Assembly (NCBI RefSeq): GCF_041431135.1
Contig: NZ_CP107799.1
Span: 9,006,501 to 9,070,500 of the forward strand
Source of the DNA: Streptomyces sp. NBC_00554
GTDB taxonomy: Bacteria > Actinomycetota > Actinomycetes > Streptomycetales > Streptomycetaceae
Length of the DNA stretch: 64,000 bases
Reading direction: 5' to 3'
Shown: positions 8,581-17,836 of the stretch, piece by piece
Layout: the number at the start of each line of letters is the position of its first letter
Numbering within the stretch: position 1 is the first letter of the stretch
Translations under genes and position numbers: made by a program
The notes under the pieces: generated by a model
What the model was told of the DNA's origin: nothing
Database searches by the model: none
What the model saw: only the letters and a program-made list of their open reading frames with translations

Positions 8581-9447
8581 CTACAGGGCCCTGAAAAGCC
8601 CCTCCTGGACGACCGAGACGAGCAGGCGTCCCTCCAGGTCGTAGATGCGTCCGCGGGCAAGCCCGCGCCCGCCCGTCGCGATGGGGGACTCCTGGTCGTA
8701 CAGGAACCACTCGTCCGCGCGGAACGGCCGGTGGAACCACATGGCGTGGTCCAGCGAGGCCATGTCGAAACCTCGCGGACCCCACAGCGGTTCCACCGGA
8801 ATGCGGACGGCGTCCAGAAGGGTCATGTCGCTCGCGTACGTCAGCGCGCAGGTGTGCACGAGCGGATCGTCGCCCAGTGGCCCGACTGCGCGCATCCACA
8901 CAGCGCTGCGCGGCTCGGCGTCCTTGATCTCCTCGGGGGTCCAGCGGAGCCGGTCCACATAGCGGATGTCGAAGGGCTGACGCCGGGCCATGCGCTCCAA
9001 CGCGTCGGGAAGCGCGCCCAGATGCTCCTTGATCTCCTGCGCCAGCGTCGGCAGCGATTCCGGATCCGGGACCTCGCGGGCCGGCGGCAACTGGTGCTCG
9101 AAGCTCCCCTGCTCAGGCTTGTGAAAGGAGGCGGTCAGATTGAAGATCGTGCGGCCCTGCTGCACGGCGGTGACACGACGCGTGGTGAACGACCGCCCGT
9201 CGCGGACCCGTTCGACCTGGTACACGATCGGCACGCCCGGGATGCCCGGGCGCAGGAAGTACGCGTGCAGTGAGTGCACCGGCCGGTCGCCTTCCGTGGT
9301 GCGCCCGGCGGCGACCAGGGCCTGGCCGGCCACCTGGCCGCCGAACACCCGCTGCAGTGACTCCTGCGGGCTGCGGCCACGGAAGATGTTGACCTCGATC
9401 TGCTCCAGGTCGAGCAGGTCGACAAGCCTCTCGGCTGGGTTCGTCAT
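8581..9447 (-). CDS. tesB: acyl-CoA thioesterase II (double hotdog)
   Basis: This is a 288-residue TesB-type thioesterase that hydrolyses acyl-CoAs to free fatty acid and CoA in the cytoplasm. The N-terminal hotdog has FRGRSPQESLQRVFGGQVAGQALVAA and SLHAYFLRPG. The C-terminal hotdog has ASLDHAMWFHRPFRADEWFLYDQES, with the Asp of SLDH matching the catalytic Asp of the family, and ends in LVSVVQEGLFR. ATG 9447 is preceded by AGGAG at about 10 bases. A much longer open frame exists upstream but overlaps the helicase gene and is not credible. It is 19 bases downstream of the helicase stop, probably co-transcribed. Confidence 0.92.
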   Translation of the reverse strand: MTNPAERLVDLLDLEQIEVNIFRGRSPQESLQRVFGGQVAGQALVAAGRTTEGDRPVHSLHAYFLRPGIPGVPIVYQVERVRDGRSFTTRRVTAVQQGRTIFNLTASFHKPEQGSFEHQLPPAREVPDPESLPTLAQEIKEHLGALPDALERMARRQPFDIRYVDRLRWTPEEIKDAEPRSAVWMRAVGPLGDDPLVHTCALTYASDMTLLDAVRIPVEPLWGPRGFDMASLDHAMWFHRPFRADEWFLYDQESPIATGGRGLARGRIYDLEGRLLVSVVQEGLFRAL

Positions 9448-9466
9448 GTGTGGGATTCTCCTGTGC

Positions 9467-11980
9467 TCACAGCTGGCCGACGTCGGTGACCCGGACGACC
9501 GCACGGCCCTCGGCGTCGGAAGCCGTGAGGTCGACTTCCGCGCTGATGCCCCAGTCATGATCGCCGTTCGGGTCCGCGAAGGTCTGACGGACGCGCCACA
9601 GGGCGTTCTGCGGCTCCTCCACGATCGACAGCAACTTGGGGCCGCGGGCGTCGGGACCGGTGCCGAGGTCCTCGTACTCGTCCCAGTACTTGTCCATCGC
9701 CTCGCCCCAGGCATCGGCGTCCCAGCCCGAGTCGGCATCCAGCTCGCCGAGCTCGTTCACGTGGTCGAGGGCGGCGAGTTCGACGCGGCGGAACATGGAG
9801 TTGCGGACCAGGACGCGGAAGGCGCGGGCGTTCGAGGTGACCGGCTTGACCTCGTCGGCCTTCTCCTGGGCCTCCTCGGCCGTCATCACCTCCGGGTTGG
9901 CGAGCTGCTCCCACTCGTCCAGGAGACTGGAGTCGACCTGGCGCACCATCTCGCCGAGCCAGGCGATCAGATCCTCCAGGTCCTCGGACTTGAGGTCGTC
10001 GGGGACGGTGTGTTCAAGGGCCTTGTAGGCACTGGCGAGGTAGCGCAGGACGATGCCCTCGGTGCGGGCGAGCTCGTAGAAGGAGACGAACTCGGTGAAG
10101 GTCATCGCCCGTTCGTACATGTCACGGATGATGGACTTCGGCGACAGCGGATGGTCACCGACCCACGGATGGCTCTTGCGGTAGACGTTGTAGGCGTGGA
10201 AGAGCAGCTCCTCCAGCGGCTTGGGGTACGACACGTCCTGGAGCCGCTCCATGCGCTCCTCGTACTCGACGCCGTCCGCCTTCATCACCGCCACGGCCTC
10301 ACCGCGCGCCTTGTTCTGCTGGGCCGCGAGAATCTGCCGCGGATCGTCCAGCGTGGACTCCACGACCGACACCATGTCCAGGGCGTACGAAGGGGATTCG
10401 GGCTCCAGGAGGTCGAACGCGGCGAGCGCGAAGGTCGACAGCGGCTGGTTGAGCGCGAAGTCCTGCTGCAGATCGACGGTGAGACGCACGATGCGGCCCT
10501 CGGCGTCCGGCTTGTCGAGCTTCTCGACGACGCCGCCGTCGAGAAGCGAGCGGTAGATGGCGATCGCCCGCCGGATGTGCCGCAGCTGCTGCTTGCGCGG
10601 CTCGTGGTTGTCCTCCAGCAGGTGTCGCATCGCCTCGAAGGCGTTCCCCGGCCGGGCGATCACCGAAAGGAGCATCGTGTGGGTGACCCGGAAACGGGAG
10701 GTCAGCGGCTCGGGCTCGGAGGCGATGAGCTTCTCGAAGGTGTTGTCCGTCCAACCGACGAAACCCTCGGGAGCCTTCTTGCGCACCACCTTGCGGCGCT
10801 TCTTGGGGTCGTCGCCGGCCTTGGCGAGCGACTTCTCGTTCTCGATGACGTGCTCGGGCGCCTGAGCGACGACGAAACCCGCAGTGTCGAAGCCCGCGCG
10901 CCCGGCGCGGCCCGCGATCTGGTGGAACTCGCGGGCACGAAGGGTCCGGACCCGCGTGCCGTCGTACTTCGTCAGAGCCGTGAACAGCACAGTGCGAATG
11001 GGGACGTTGACGCCGACACCGAGGGTGTCCGTACCGCAGATGACCTTCAGGAGACCGGCCTGGGCCAGCTTCTCCACGAGCCGTCGGTACTTGGGCAGCA
11101 TGCCCGCGTGGTGCACGCCGATGCCGTGACGCACGTAACGGGAGAGGTTCTGGCCGAACTTGGTGGTGAAGCGGAAATTGCCGATCAGGTCGGCGATCTT
11201 GTCCTTCTCCTCACGCGTGCACATGTTGATGCTCATCAGGGCCTGCGCCCGCTCCACGGCCTGCGCCTGGGTGAAGTGCACGATGTAGACGGGGGCCTGC
11301 TTGGTCGCCAGCAGCTCGGTGAGGGTCTCCGTCAGCGGAGTCAGCACGTACTCGTAGGACAGCGGCACGGGCCGGGTCGCCGAGCGGACCACCGATGTGG
11401 GCCGGCCGGTGCGGCGGGTGAGGTCCTTCTCGAACATCGAGACGTCGCCGAGCGTCGCCGACATCAGGATGAACTGCGCCTGTGGCAGTTCCAGGATCGG
11501 GATCTGCCACGCCCAGCCGCGGTCGGCCTCCGCGTAGAAGTGGAACTCGTCCATCACGACCTGGCCGACATCCGCGTGCTTGCCGTCGCGCAGCGCGATG
11601 GAGGCCAGCACCTCGGCGGTGCAGCAGATGATGGGGGCGTCGGCGTTCACGGAGGCGTCGCCGGTCAGCATGCCGACGTTCTCGGTGCCGAACATCTTGC
11701 ACAGCTCGAAGAACTTCTCCGAGACCAGAGCCTTGATCGGCGCCGTGTAGAAGGTGACCTCGTCGCGAGCGAGAGCCGCGAAGTGCGCGCCCGCGGCGAT
11801 CATGCTCTTGCCCGAGCCGGTGGGCGTCGAGACGATCACGTTCGCACCCGAGACCACCTCGATCAGCGCCTCCTCCTGGTGGGGATAGAGGGTGAGACCG
11901 CGTTCCCCGACCCACGACTCGAAGGCTTCGTAGAGGGCGTCGGGGTCTGCGGTCTGCGGCAGCTGATCGATAAGGGTCAC
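9467..11980 (-). CDS. SKI2-like DEAD/DEAH-box RNA/DNA helicase with DUF3516 tail
   Basis: This is an 837-residue helicase. The Q-like motif YPHQEEALIEV precedes Walker A TPTGSGKS at residues 52-59. DEFH is at 144-147 and motif III is SAT. The second RecA domain has VHHAGMLPKYRRLVEKL, GTDTLGVGVNVPIRTV and the motif VI helix HQIAGRAGRAG. The long C-terminal part matches the DUF3516 actinobacterial helicase extension. I chose GTG 11980 (VTLIDQLPQ) because upstream residues lack family character. The role is probably RNA turnover or unwinding. It is divergent from the membrane hydrolase gene, with 145 bases between starts. Confidence 0.9.
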   Translation of the reverse strand: MTLIDQLPQTADPDALYEAFESWVGERGLTLYPHQEEALIEVVSGANVIVSTPTGSGKSMIAAGAHFAALARDEVTFYTAPIKALVSEKFFELCKMFGTENVGMLTGDASVNADAPIICCTAEVLASIALRDGKHADVGQVVMDEFHFYAEADRGWAWQIPILELPQAQFILMSATLGDVSMFEKDLTRRTGRPTSVVRSATRPVPLSYEYVLTPLTETLTELLATKQAPVYIVHFTQAQAVERAQALMSINMCTREEKDKIADLIGNFRFTTKFGQNLSRYVRHGIGVHHAGMLPKYRRLVEKLAQAGLLKVICGTDTLGVGVNVPIRTVLFTALTKYDGTRVRTLRAREFHQIAGRAGRAGFDTAGFVVAQAPEHVIENEKSLAKAGDDPKKRRKVVRKKAPEGFVGWTDNTFEKLIASEPEPLTSRFRVTHTMLLSVIARPGNAFEAMRHLLEDNHEPRKQQLRHIRRAIAIYRSLLDGGVVEKLDKPDAEGRIVRLTVDLQQDFALNQPLSTFALAAFDLLEPESPSYALDMVSVVESTLDDPRQILAAQQNKARGEAVAVMKADGVEYEERMERLQDVSYPKPLEELLFHAYNVYRKSHPWVGDHPLSPKSIIRDMYERAMTFTEFVSFYELARTEGIVLRYLASAYKALEHTVPDDLKSEDLEDLIAWLGEMVRQVDSSLLDEWEQLANPEVMTAEEAQEKADEVKPVTSNARAFRVLVRNSMFRRVELAALDHVNELGELDADSGWDADAWGEAMDKYWDEYEDLGTGPDARGPKLLSIVEEPQNALWRVRQTFADPNGDHDWGISAEVDLTASDAEGRAVVRVTDVGQL

Positions 11981-12125
11981 GCCCCCATCTTGCCTGTGAA
12001 CCCACTCGATGGGGGAATCGGATGCTCGTCCGAAGATCACGAACGCTACGCTGTGGCGCCGACGAAGCGTCAGCGCATGCGGGCAACTGGACAGCGGCAC
12101 AAGAGGAATGGGGCGGGGAACGGCC

Positions 12126-12920
12126 ATGATGGGACCAGCACACTCACTGTCGGGAGCTGCGGCCTGGCTCGGCGTCGGAGCGGCGGCGGCCGCGGCCGGT
12201 CACACGATGCCCTGGCCGGTTCTCCTCGTCGGGGCCCTGATCTGCGCGGGAGCCGCGCTCGCCCCCGACCTGGACCACAAGGCGGCCACGATCTCGCGGG
12301 CCTTCGGACCGGTCTCACGGGCCCTGTGCGAGATCGTCGACAAACTCTCGTACGCCGTCTACAAGGGGACCCGCAAGCCGGGCGACCCGCGCCGCTCCGG
12401 TGGACACCGGACGTTGACGCACACCTGGCTGTGGGCTGTGCTGCTCGGCGCGGGCACCTCGGTCGCCGCGATCACGGGAGGCCGCTGGGCGGTCCTGGCC
12501 ATCCTCTTCGTGCACCTGGTGCTCGCCATCGAAGGGCTGCTCTGGCGGGCGACCCGTGGTTCCAGCGCCGACGTCCTGGTCTGGCTGCTGGCCGCGACCA
12601 GCGCCTGGATCCTCGCCGGAACCCTGGACAAGCCGGGCAACGGCGCGGACTGGCTCTTCACAGCCCCGGGCCAGGAGTACCTGTGGCTCGGTCTGCCGAT
12701 CGTCCTGGGCGCGTTGGTACACGACATCGGGGACGCCCTGACGGTCTCCGGCTGCCCGATCCTGTGGCCCATCCCGGTCGGCCGCAAGCGCTGGTACCCG
12801 ATCGGTCCGCCCAAGGCGCTGCGCTTCAGGGCCGGCAGCTGGGTGGAGCTCAAGGTGCTGATGCCGGTGTTCATACTGCTGGGCGGGGTGGGGTGTGCGG
12901 CGGCGCTCAATGTCTTCTGA
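12126..12920 (+). CDS. membrane-bound metal-dependent hydrolase, YdjM/DUF457 family
   Basis: The protein is about 264 residues with several membrane helices. The family motif of metal ligands is visible as ALAPDLDHKAAT near residue 44 and SGGHRTLTHTWLW near residue 90. The third histidine/aspartate cluster is ALVHDIGDALTVSGCPILWPI. YdjM-type proteins are predicted zinc hydrolases of the inner membrane, and their substrate is not known. The start is ATG 12126 (or the adjacent ATG 12129), preceded by GGGGCGGGGAA. It ends 17 bases from the convergent rpmE2 stop. Confidence 0.85.
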   Translation: MMGPAHSLSGAAAWLGVGAAAAAAGHTMPWPVLLVGALICAGAALAPDLDHKAATISRAFGPVSRALCEIVDKLSYAVYKGTRKPGDPRRSGGHRTLTHTWLWAVLLGAGTSVAAITGGRWAVLAILFVHLVLAIEGLLWRATRGSSADVLVWLLAATSAWILAGTLDKPGNGADWLFTAPGQEYLWLGLPIVLGALVHDIGDALTVSGCPILWPIPVGRKRWYPIGPPKALRFRAGSWVELKVLMPVFILLGGVGCAAALNVF

Positions 12921-12937
12921 GTGACCGTGCCGCGTGG

Positions 12938-13213
12938 TCACTCCGTGCCGGCCTCGCCACTTCCCTGCCCCGCACCCCCGTACCGCCGCTCGAACTGAGC
13001 GATCCGCCCCTCCGAGTCCACCGTCCGTGCCTTCCCGGTGTAGAACGGATGGCTCTCCGAGGAGATCTCGACGTCGACGACGGGGTAGGTCTCGCCGTCG
13101 TCCCAGTCGATGGTGTTGTCGCTCGTCGCGGTGGAGCGGGTGAGGAAGGCGTAGCCGGCGGTGCGGTCGCGGAAGACCACGGCGTGGTAGTCGGGCTGCT
13201 TGTCCTTCTGCAT
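12938..13213 (-). CDS. rpmE2: type B 50S ribosomal protein L31 (zinc-independent)
   Basis: This is a 91-residue L31. It contains no cysteine at all, so it is the C-minus paralogue that replaces the zinc-binding L31 when zinc is scarce. Family hallmarks are YHAVVFRDRTAGYAFLTRST, SESHPFYTGKARTVDSEGRI and QFERRYG. AAGGAG sits 8 bases before ATG 13213. In Streptomyces such genes are repressed by Zur, but I could not find a convincing Zur box. It lies 36 bases after the DUF5709 gene, so it may be expressed from that gene's promoter. Confidence 0.93.
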   Translation of the reverse strand: MQKDKQPDYHAVVFRDRTAGYAFLTRSTATSDNTIDWDDGETYPVVDVEISSESHPFYTGKARTVDSEGRIAQFERRYGGAGQGSGEAGTE

Positions 13214-13249
13214 GGTCGATGCTCCTTGCGGGGGAGTGACGGGGGCCGG

Positions 13250-13720
13250 TCAGCCGGACAGGGTGTCCTCGTCGACGATGTGCATAGCGGCTTCCTCGGC
13301 GGAGGCCGCTGCGCCGTCGATGCCTACGTCCGTGGCGATGAGCCCGCTCTCCTCGTCTTCGTGCGCCCCTTCGTCGGGGGCCACGAGACGGCCGGATCGG
13401 AGGGCGCCCACCTCGTTGTCCCGAGGTTCGCCGTCGGTGCCCTCGCAGTCGCCGATGCCGTCCCCGTCGGGTTCGGCGACGTCGGGGAGCTCCTCCGAGA
13501 GACGCTGGTCCAGGCTCTCGCCCCGCTGGCGTTCCTCGGCCGTCACTCCGGAGTGCTCCACCGCCCACGGCCGCTCCGGCGGGGACCAGCCACGGTCGAG
13601 GGGATCACCGACGCCGTCGGTGTCCAGGGTGTCCTCGGCGTCGAGCAGCCCCGCGTCGTCCTGTACCTCGGATCCGTCGGGCTGGTAGACGTCGTCTCCC
13701 CATCCGTCGGCGCTGTCCAC
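13250..13720 (-). CDS. DUF5709 acidic protein
   Basis: This is a strongly acidic protein of 156 residues. The start GTG 13720 is set by GGAGG 5 bases upstream. The open frame continues further upstream but shows no coding character there. The core GDDVYQPDGSEVQDDAGLLDAEDTLDTDG followed by DPLDRGWSPPERPWAVEHSGVTAEE and LDQRLSEELPD matches the actinobacterial DUF5709 family. No signal peptide, membrane helix or catalytic motif is visible. The function is unknown. It is upstream of and co-directional with rpmE2. The 237 bases between it and the ABC exporter genes hold no recognisable gene. Confidence 0.8.
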   Translation of the reverse strand: MDSADGWGDDVYQPDGSEVQDDAGLLDAEDTLDTDGVGDPLDRGWSPPERPWAVEHSGVTAEERQRGESLDQRLSEELPDVAEPDGDGIGDCEGTDGEPRDNEVGALRSGRLVAPDEGAHEDEESGLIATDVGIDGAAASAEEAAMHIVDEDTLSG

Positions 13721-13957
13721 GGGTACCTCCAGGTGGTGCGGGCCGGGCCCGGTACCGCCGCGCTCGACGGCGGGCGCGCGGGCCGCTGGACACAGGTGTC
13801 GCCCGATGCGAACCGGGTGGTTCCCGGGGGTTCCCCGGGCCGGTGTCCACGTCCAGCCTTCCACCCCCCTTCGGCACCGCGCAACGCCACACGGTCCGAC
13901 CATGGGCGCCCACGGGTGTCCAGGGGCGCCCATGGAGGACCGGCGCGGCCCGCTCGC

Positions 13958-15739
13958 TCACCCGTGCCAGGACCGCCACAGTGCCGCGTACGCGCCGTCG
14001 GCGGCGACCAGCTGGTCGTGACTGCCGAGTTCGCTGATGCGGCCGTTCTCGACGACGGCGATGACGTCCGCGTCGTGGGCGGTGTGCAGCCGGTGGGCGA
14101 TGGCGACGACGGTGCGGCCGTCGAGGACGCGCGCCAGGGAGCGCTCCAGGTGACGGGCCGCGCGCGGGTCGAGGAGCGAGGTCGCCTCGTCCAGGACCAG
14201 CGTGTGCGGATCCGCGAGCACCAGCCGGGCCAGCGCGATCTGCTGGGCCTGGGCAGGGGTGAGTCCGAGCCCGCCCGACCCGACCTCCGTGTCCAGGCCC
14301 TCGTCGAGGGCCTGGGCCCAACCGTCCGCGTCGACCGCGCCGAGCGCCGCCCACAGCTCCGCGTCGTCGGCACCCGTCCGGGCGAGCAGCAGGTTGTCGC
14401 GCAGGGAGCCCACGAAGACGTGGTGCTCCTGGTTGACCAGGGCCACGTGGGAGCGCACCTCCTCGGCGGGCATCCGGGACAGTTCCGCTCCGCCGAGTGT
14501 GATCCGGCCGTCCCGGGGCGCGTAGATGCCGGCGAGCAGCCGGCCCAGCGTGGACTTGCCCGCGCCGGACGGGCCGACCAGCGCGAGCCGGGTGCCGGGC
14601 GCGACCGCCAGCGAGACGTCGCGCAGGACGTCCACGCCGGCGCGGTAGCCGAAGTGCACCCGGTCCGCGTGCACGTCGCGGCCGTCCGGGGCCACCCCCG
14701 GGTCGCCCGCGTCGGGCTCGATGTCCCGGACACCGACCAGCCGGGCCAGCGAGACCTGGGCTACCTGCAACTCGTCGTACCAGCGCAGGATCAGCCCCAC
14801 CGGGTCGACGAGCATCTGCGCGATGAGCGCGCCCGTCGTCAGCTGGCCCACACCGATCCAGCCCTGCAGGACGAAGACACCGCCGATCATCAGGACCGAG
14901 CAGAGGACGGTGACGTGGGTGACGTTGATGACGGGGAAGAGCACCGAGCGCAGGAAGAGCGTGTAGCGCTCCCAGGAGGTCCACTCCTTGACCCGGCGAT
15001 CCGACAGGTCGATACGGCGCACGCCCAGGCGGTGGGCCTCGACGGTGCGCCCGGCGTCCACCGTCTCGGCGAGGACGGCGGCCACGGCGGCGTATCCGGC
15101 GGCCTCCGAGCGGTAGGCGGACGGCGCGCGCTTGAAGTACCAGCGGCAGCCGACCACCAGCAGCGGTACGGCGACCAGCACGGCGGGCGCGAGAGGCGGC
15201 GCTGTGACAGCGAGTCCGCCGAGCAGCAGGGCCACCCACACGACGCCGATGGCCAGCTGGGGCACCGCCTCGCGCATCGCGTTGGCGAGCCGGTCGATGT
15301 CCGTGGTGATGCGGGACAGCAGGTCGCCCGTTCCGGCGCGCTCCAGCACGCCGGGCGGCAGTCCCACCGACCGTACGAGGAAGTCCTCACGCAGGTCGGC
15401 GAGCATCCGCTCACCGAGCATGGCCCCGCGCAGCCGTACCTGACGTACGAACACGGCCTGTACGACGATCGCGAGGACGAACAGCGCGGCCGTGCGTTCC
15501 AGATGGAGTTCGCGTGCCTGGTCCGAGACCCGCTCGACGACCGAGCCCAGCAGATAGGGCCCGGCCATCGAGGCCAGGACGGCCACCGTGTTGACGCTGA
15601 CGAGCAGCAGGAAGGCCCGGCGGTGCCGTTGGAACAGTTCGGCCACGTAGGCGCGTACGGTCGCCGGGGCGCCGACGGGCAGCGTGTTCGCCGTCGTCGG
15701 GGCCGCCGGGTCGTACGCCGGTGGCGCCAGGCCGATCAT
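13958..15739 (-). CDS. ABC exporter half, catalytic Walker A but degenerate signature
   Basis: This is a 593-residue fused membrane and ATPase half-transporter. Six helices fill the first ~320 residues. The ATPase has Walker A GPSGAGKST near 388-396, Walker B HTLVLDEAT near 512 and switch histidine in AIAHRLH near 548. The signature motif is LTPAQ instead of LSGGQ. The partner encoded just upstream has the opposite defects, so the two should form a heterodimer with one competent ATP site. ATG 15739 overlaps the partner's stop as ATGA. The substrate is unknown; lipids, peptides or drugs are typical of this exporter class. Confidence 0.92.
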   Translation of the reverse strand: MIGLAPPAYDPAAPTTANTLPVGAPATVRAYVAELFQRHRRAFLLLVSVNTVAVLASMAGPYLLGSVVERVSDQARELHLERTAALFVLAIVVQAVFVRQVRLRGAMLGERMLADLREDFLVRSVGLPPGVLERAGTGDLLSRITTDIDRLANAMREAVPQLAIGVVWVALLLGGLAVTAPPLAPAVLVAVPLLVVGCRWYFKRAPSAYRSEAAGYAAVAAVLAETVDAGRTVEAHRLGVRRIDLSDRRVKEWTSWERYTLFLRSVLFPVINVTHVTVLCSVLMIGGVFVLQGWIGVGQLTTGALIAQMLVDPVGLILRWYDELQVAQVSLARLVGVRDIEPDAGDPGVAPDGRDVHADRVHFGYRAGVDVLRDVSLAVAPGTRLALVGPSGAGKSTLGRLLAGIYAPRDGRITLGGAELSRMPAEEVRSHVALVNQEHHVFVGSLRDNLLLARTGADDAELWAALGAVDADGWAQALDEGLDTEVGSGGLGLTPAQAQQIALARLVLADPHTLVLDEATSLLDPRAARHLERSLARVLDGRTVVAIAHRLHTAHDADVIAVVENGRISELGSHDQLVAADGAYAALWRSWHG

Positions 15740-17568
15740 GCGGTCTCCTCGATTTCTTCCAGTACGTCTTCGAGTGCGTCGTCCAGTACGGCTTCTTCGT
15801 CCAGTACCTCTGCCAGTGCGCCGGCGGCCGAGGCCTCCTCGTCGGTCTCCCGGGTCACCACGGCCCGGTACCGCGGCTCGCTGTGCAGCAGCTCGCGGTG
15901 TACGCCGACCGCCGCCACCTCGCCCTCGTGCACCAGCACGACCCGGTCCGCGTGGTCCAGGAGCAGCGGTGAGGAGGTGAAGACCACCGTCGTACGACCG
16001 GTGCGCAGTGAGCGGACGCCGTCGGCGATGCGTGCCTCGGTGTGCGAGTCGACGGCGGACGTCGGCTCGTCGAGGACGAGTACCTCGGGGTCGGTGATCA
16101 GCGACCGGGCCAGTGCGAGACGCTGCCGCTGGCCGCCCGACAGGGAGCGGCCACGTTCGGTGATACGGGCGTCCATCGGGTCCTCCGCCTCCAGCGACCC
16201 CTGGGCGAGCGCGTCCAGCACGTCACCGCACTGCGCTGCCGCCAAGGCCTCGGCGGCGCTCACCGCACCCGACGAGGGCACGTCGAGGAGTTCGTGCAGC
16301 GAGCCGGACAGCAGCACCGGGTCCTTGTCCTGGACGAGGACGGCGGTACGGGCCGAGTCGAGGGGCAGTTCGTCCAGCGGTACGCCACCGAGGAGCGCCG
16401 AAGTGCCCTCGACGCCGGGATGTCCGCCCAGCCGCTCGGCGAGCAGTCCCGCCAGGTCCGGGTCACCGCACACCACCGCGGTGAGCCGCCCGGCAGGCGC
16501 GAGCAGCCCGGTCGCCGGGTCGTACAGATCCCCGGCCGGCACCTCCGCCGATCGCGACCCGTCGCTGTCCATGGCGCGTTCGAGCGAGAGCACCCGGGCG
16601 GCGCGCTTGGCGGACGGGCGCGAGAAGGAGTACGCCATGGCGATCTCCTCGAAGTGCCGCAGCGGGTAGGTGAGCAGCATGACCGCGCTGTACACGGTGA
16701 CCAGTTCGCCGACCGTGATCCGGCCGTCGCGGGCCAGACCCACGCCGTGCCAGACGACGGCGATCAGCAGCAGGCCGGGCAGCAGCACCTGGATCGCCGA
16801 GATGAGGGACCACATGCGGGCACTGCGTACGGCGGCGTGGCGTACTTCCTGGGAGGCGCGGCGGTAGCGGTCGAGGAACAGTTCCTCGCCGCCGATGCCG
16901 CGCAGCACCCGGAGGCCCGCGACGGTGTCCGAGGCCAGTTCGGTGGCGCGACCGGCCTTCTCGCGCTGGAAGTCGGCACGCCGGGTGGCCCGGGGCAGCA
17001 GCGGCAGCACGGCGAGTGCCAGGACGGGCACGCCCACGGCGACGATCACACCCAGCGCCGGCTGGTAGACGACCAGGCCGATACAGACCAGCACGATGGT
17101 GAGCGCCGCCGCCGTGAACCGGGACACGGCCTCCACGAACCAGCCGATCTTCTCGACGTCGCCGGTGGAGACCGCGACGACCTCGCCGGCCGCGACCCGG
17201 CGGGTCAGCGCGGAGCCGAGCTGGGCGGTCCTGCGGGCCAGCAGCTGCTGGACGCGCGCGGCGGCCAGGATCCAGTTGGTGACCGCGGCGCGGTGCAGCA
17301 TGGTCTCGCCCAGCGCGATGCCCGCGCCGCACAGCACCATCAGCCCGCCGGTCAGCGCCAGCCGAGTGCCGGAGCGGTCGACGACGGCCTGGACGGCGAG
17401 GCCTACGCAGAACGGCAGCCCGGAGACCGACACGAAGTGCAGCAGCCCCCAGGCGAGGGCTTTGAGCTGCCCACCGAGCTGATTCCGGAAGAGCCACCAC
17501 AGGAATCGGGGACCCGAGCGTGCGTCAGGCACTCCCGGGTCGGGATACGGAAGGTCTTGAATCTGCAT
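15736..17568 (-). CDS. ABC exporter half, Walker A and switch His lost, signature intact
   Basis: This is a 610-residue exporter half-transporter. After the membrane domain, the expected P-loop region reads VVCGDPDLAGLLAERL near residue 366, with no GKS/T. The ABC signature RSLSGGQRQRLALAR near 474 is canonical, and Walker B EVLVLDEPT is intact. The switch region reads VVFTSSPLLLDHAD with no histidine in the usual place. The C-terminus ends in an acidic Glu/Asp tail. It therefore supplies LSGGQ to its partner's nucleotide while its own nucleotide-binding side is dead. I chose ATG 17568 because the sequence upstream is non-conserved. Confidence 0.92.
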   Translation of the reverse strand: MQIQDLPYPDPGVPDARSGPRFLWWLFRNQLGGQLKALAWGLLHFVSVSGLPFCVGLAVQAVVDRSGTRLALTGGLMVLCGAGIALGETMLHRAAVTNWILAAARVQQLLARRTAQLGSALTRRVAAGEVVAVSTGDVEKIGWFVEAVSRFTAAALTIVLVCIGLVVYQPALGVIVAVGVPVLALAVLPLLPRATRRADFQREKAGRATELASDTVAGLRVLRGIGGEELFLDRYRRASQEVRHAAVRSARMWSLISAIQVLLPGLLLIAVVWHGVGLARDGRITVGELVTVYSAVMLLTYPLRHFEEIAMAYSFSRPSAKRAARVLSLERAMDSDGSRSAEVPAGDLYDPATGLLAPAGRLTAVVCGDPDLAGLLAERLGGHPGVEGTSALLGGVPLDELPLDSARTAVLVQDKDPVLLSGSLHELLDVPSSGAVSAAEALAAAQCGDVLDALAQGSLEAEDPMDARITERGRSLSGGQRQRLALARSLITDPEVLVLDEPTSAVDSHTEARIADGVRSLRTGRTTVVFTSSPLLLDHADRVVLVHEGEVAAVGVHRELLHSEPRYRAVVTRETDEEASAAGALAEVLDEEAVLDDALEDVLEEIEETA

Positions 17569-17836
17569 GACGTCCCAGCGGCTCGTGTCAGGGGGGTGGA
17601 GGTAACCGTGAAATCCGCAGCCGATCGACCGCGGAGCTCGACAGCAGTCGGCAACAAACCGTGAAAGGTTCGCGTCGCAGCGTGGTCGAAAGCAAACGAT
17701 TTTTCGCCTCAGGGCAAAGAATCGGCCCCACCCCGGCAGTGGTGATGGGCGACAAGATGGACCTGAAGGCTTGAGGGATGGGTGTGAGGGAAGTGCCTCA
17801 TTGCGGCCGGGGCCAACACCCCGTAGAACACCGCCC

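Noticed and set aside
13721..13957. Zur box search before DUF5709/rpmE2
   Set aside because: The interval is GC-rich and contains no match to the AT-rich Zur dyad, so zinc control is not claimed from sequence.
9140..16669. Very long plus-strand open frame (over 2,500 codons) running across several genes
   Set aside because: It is antisense to well-supported genes (helicase, ABC exporters, rpmE2) and has no domain likeness. Such frames are common in GC-rich DNA.
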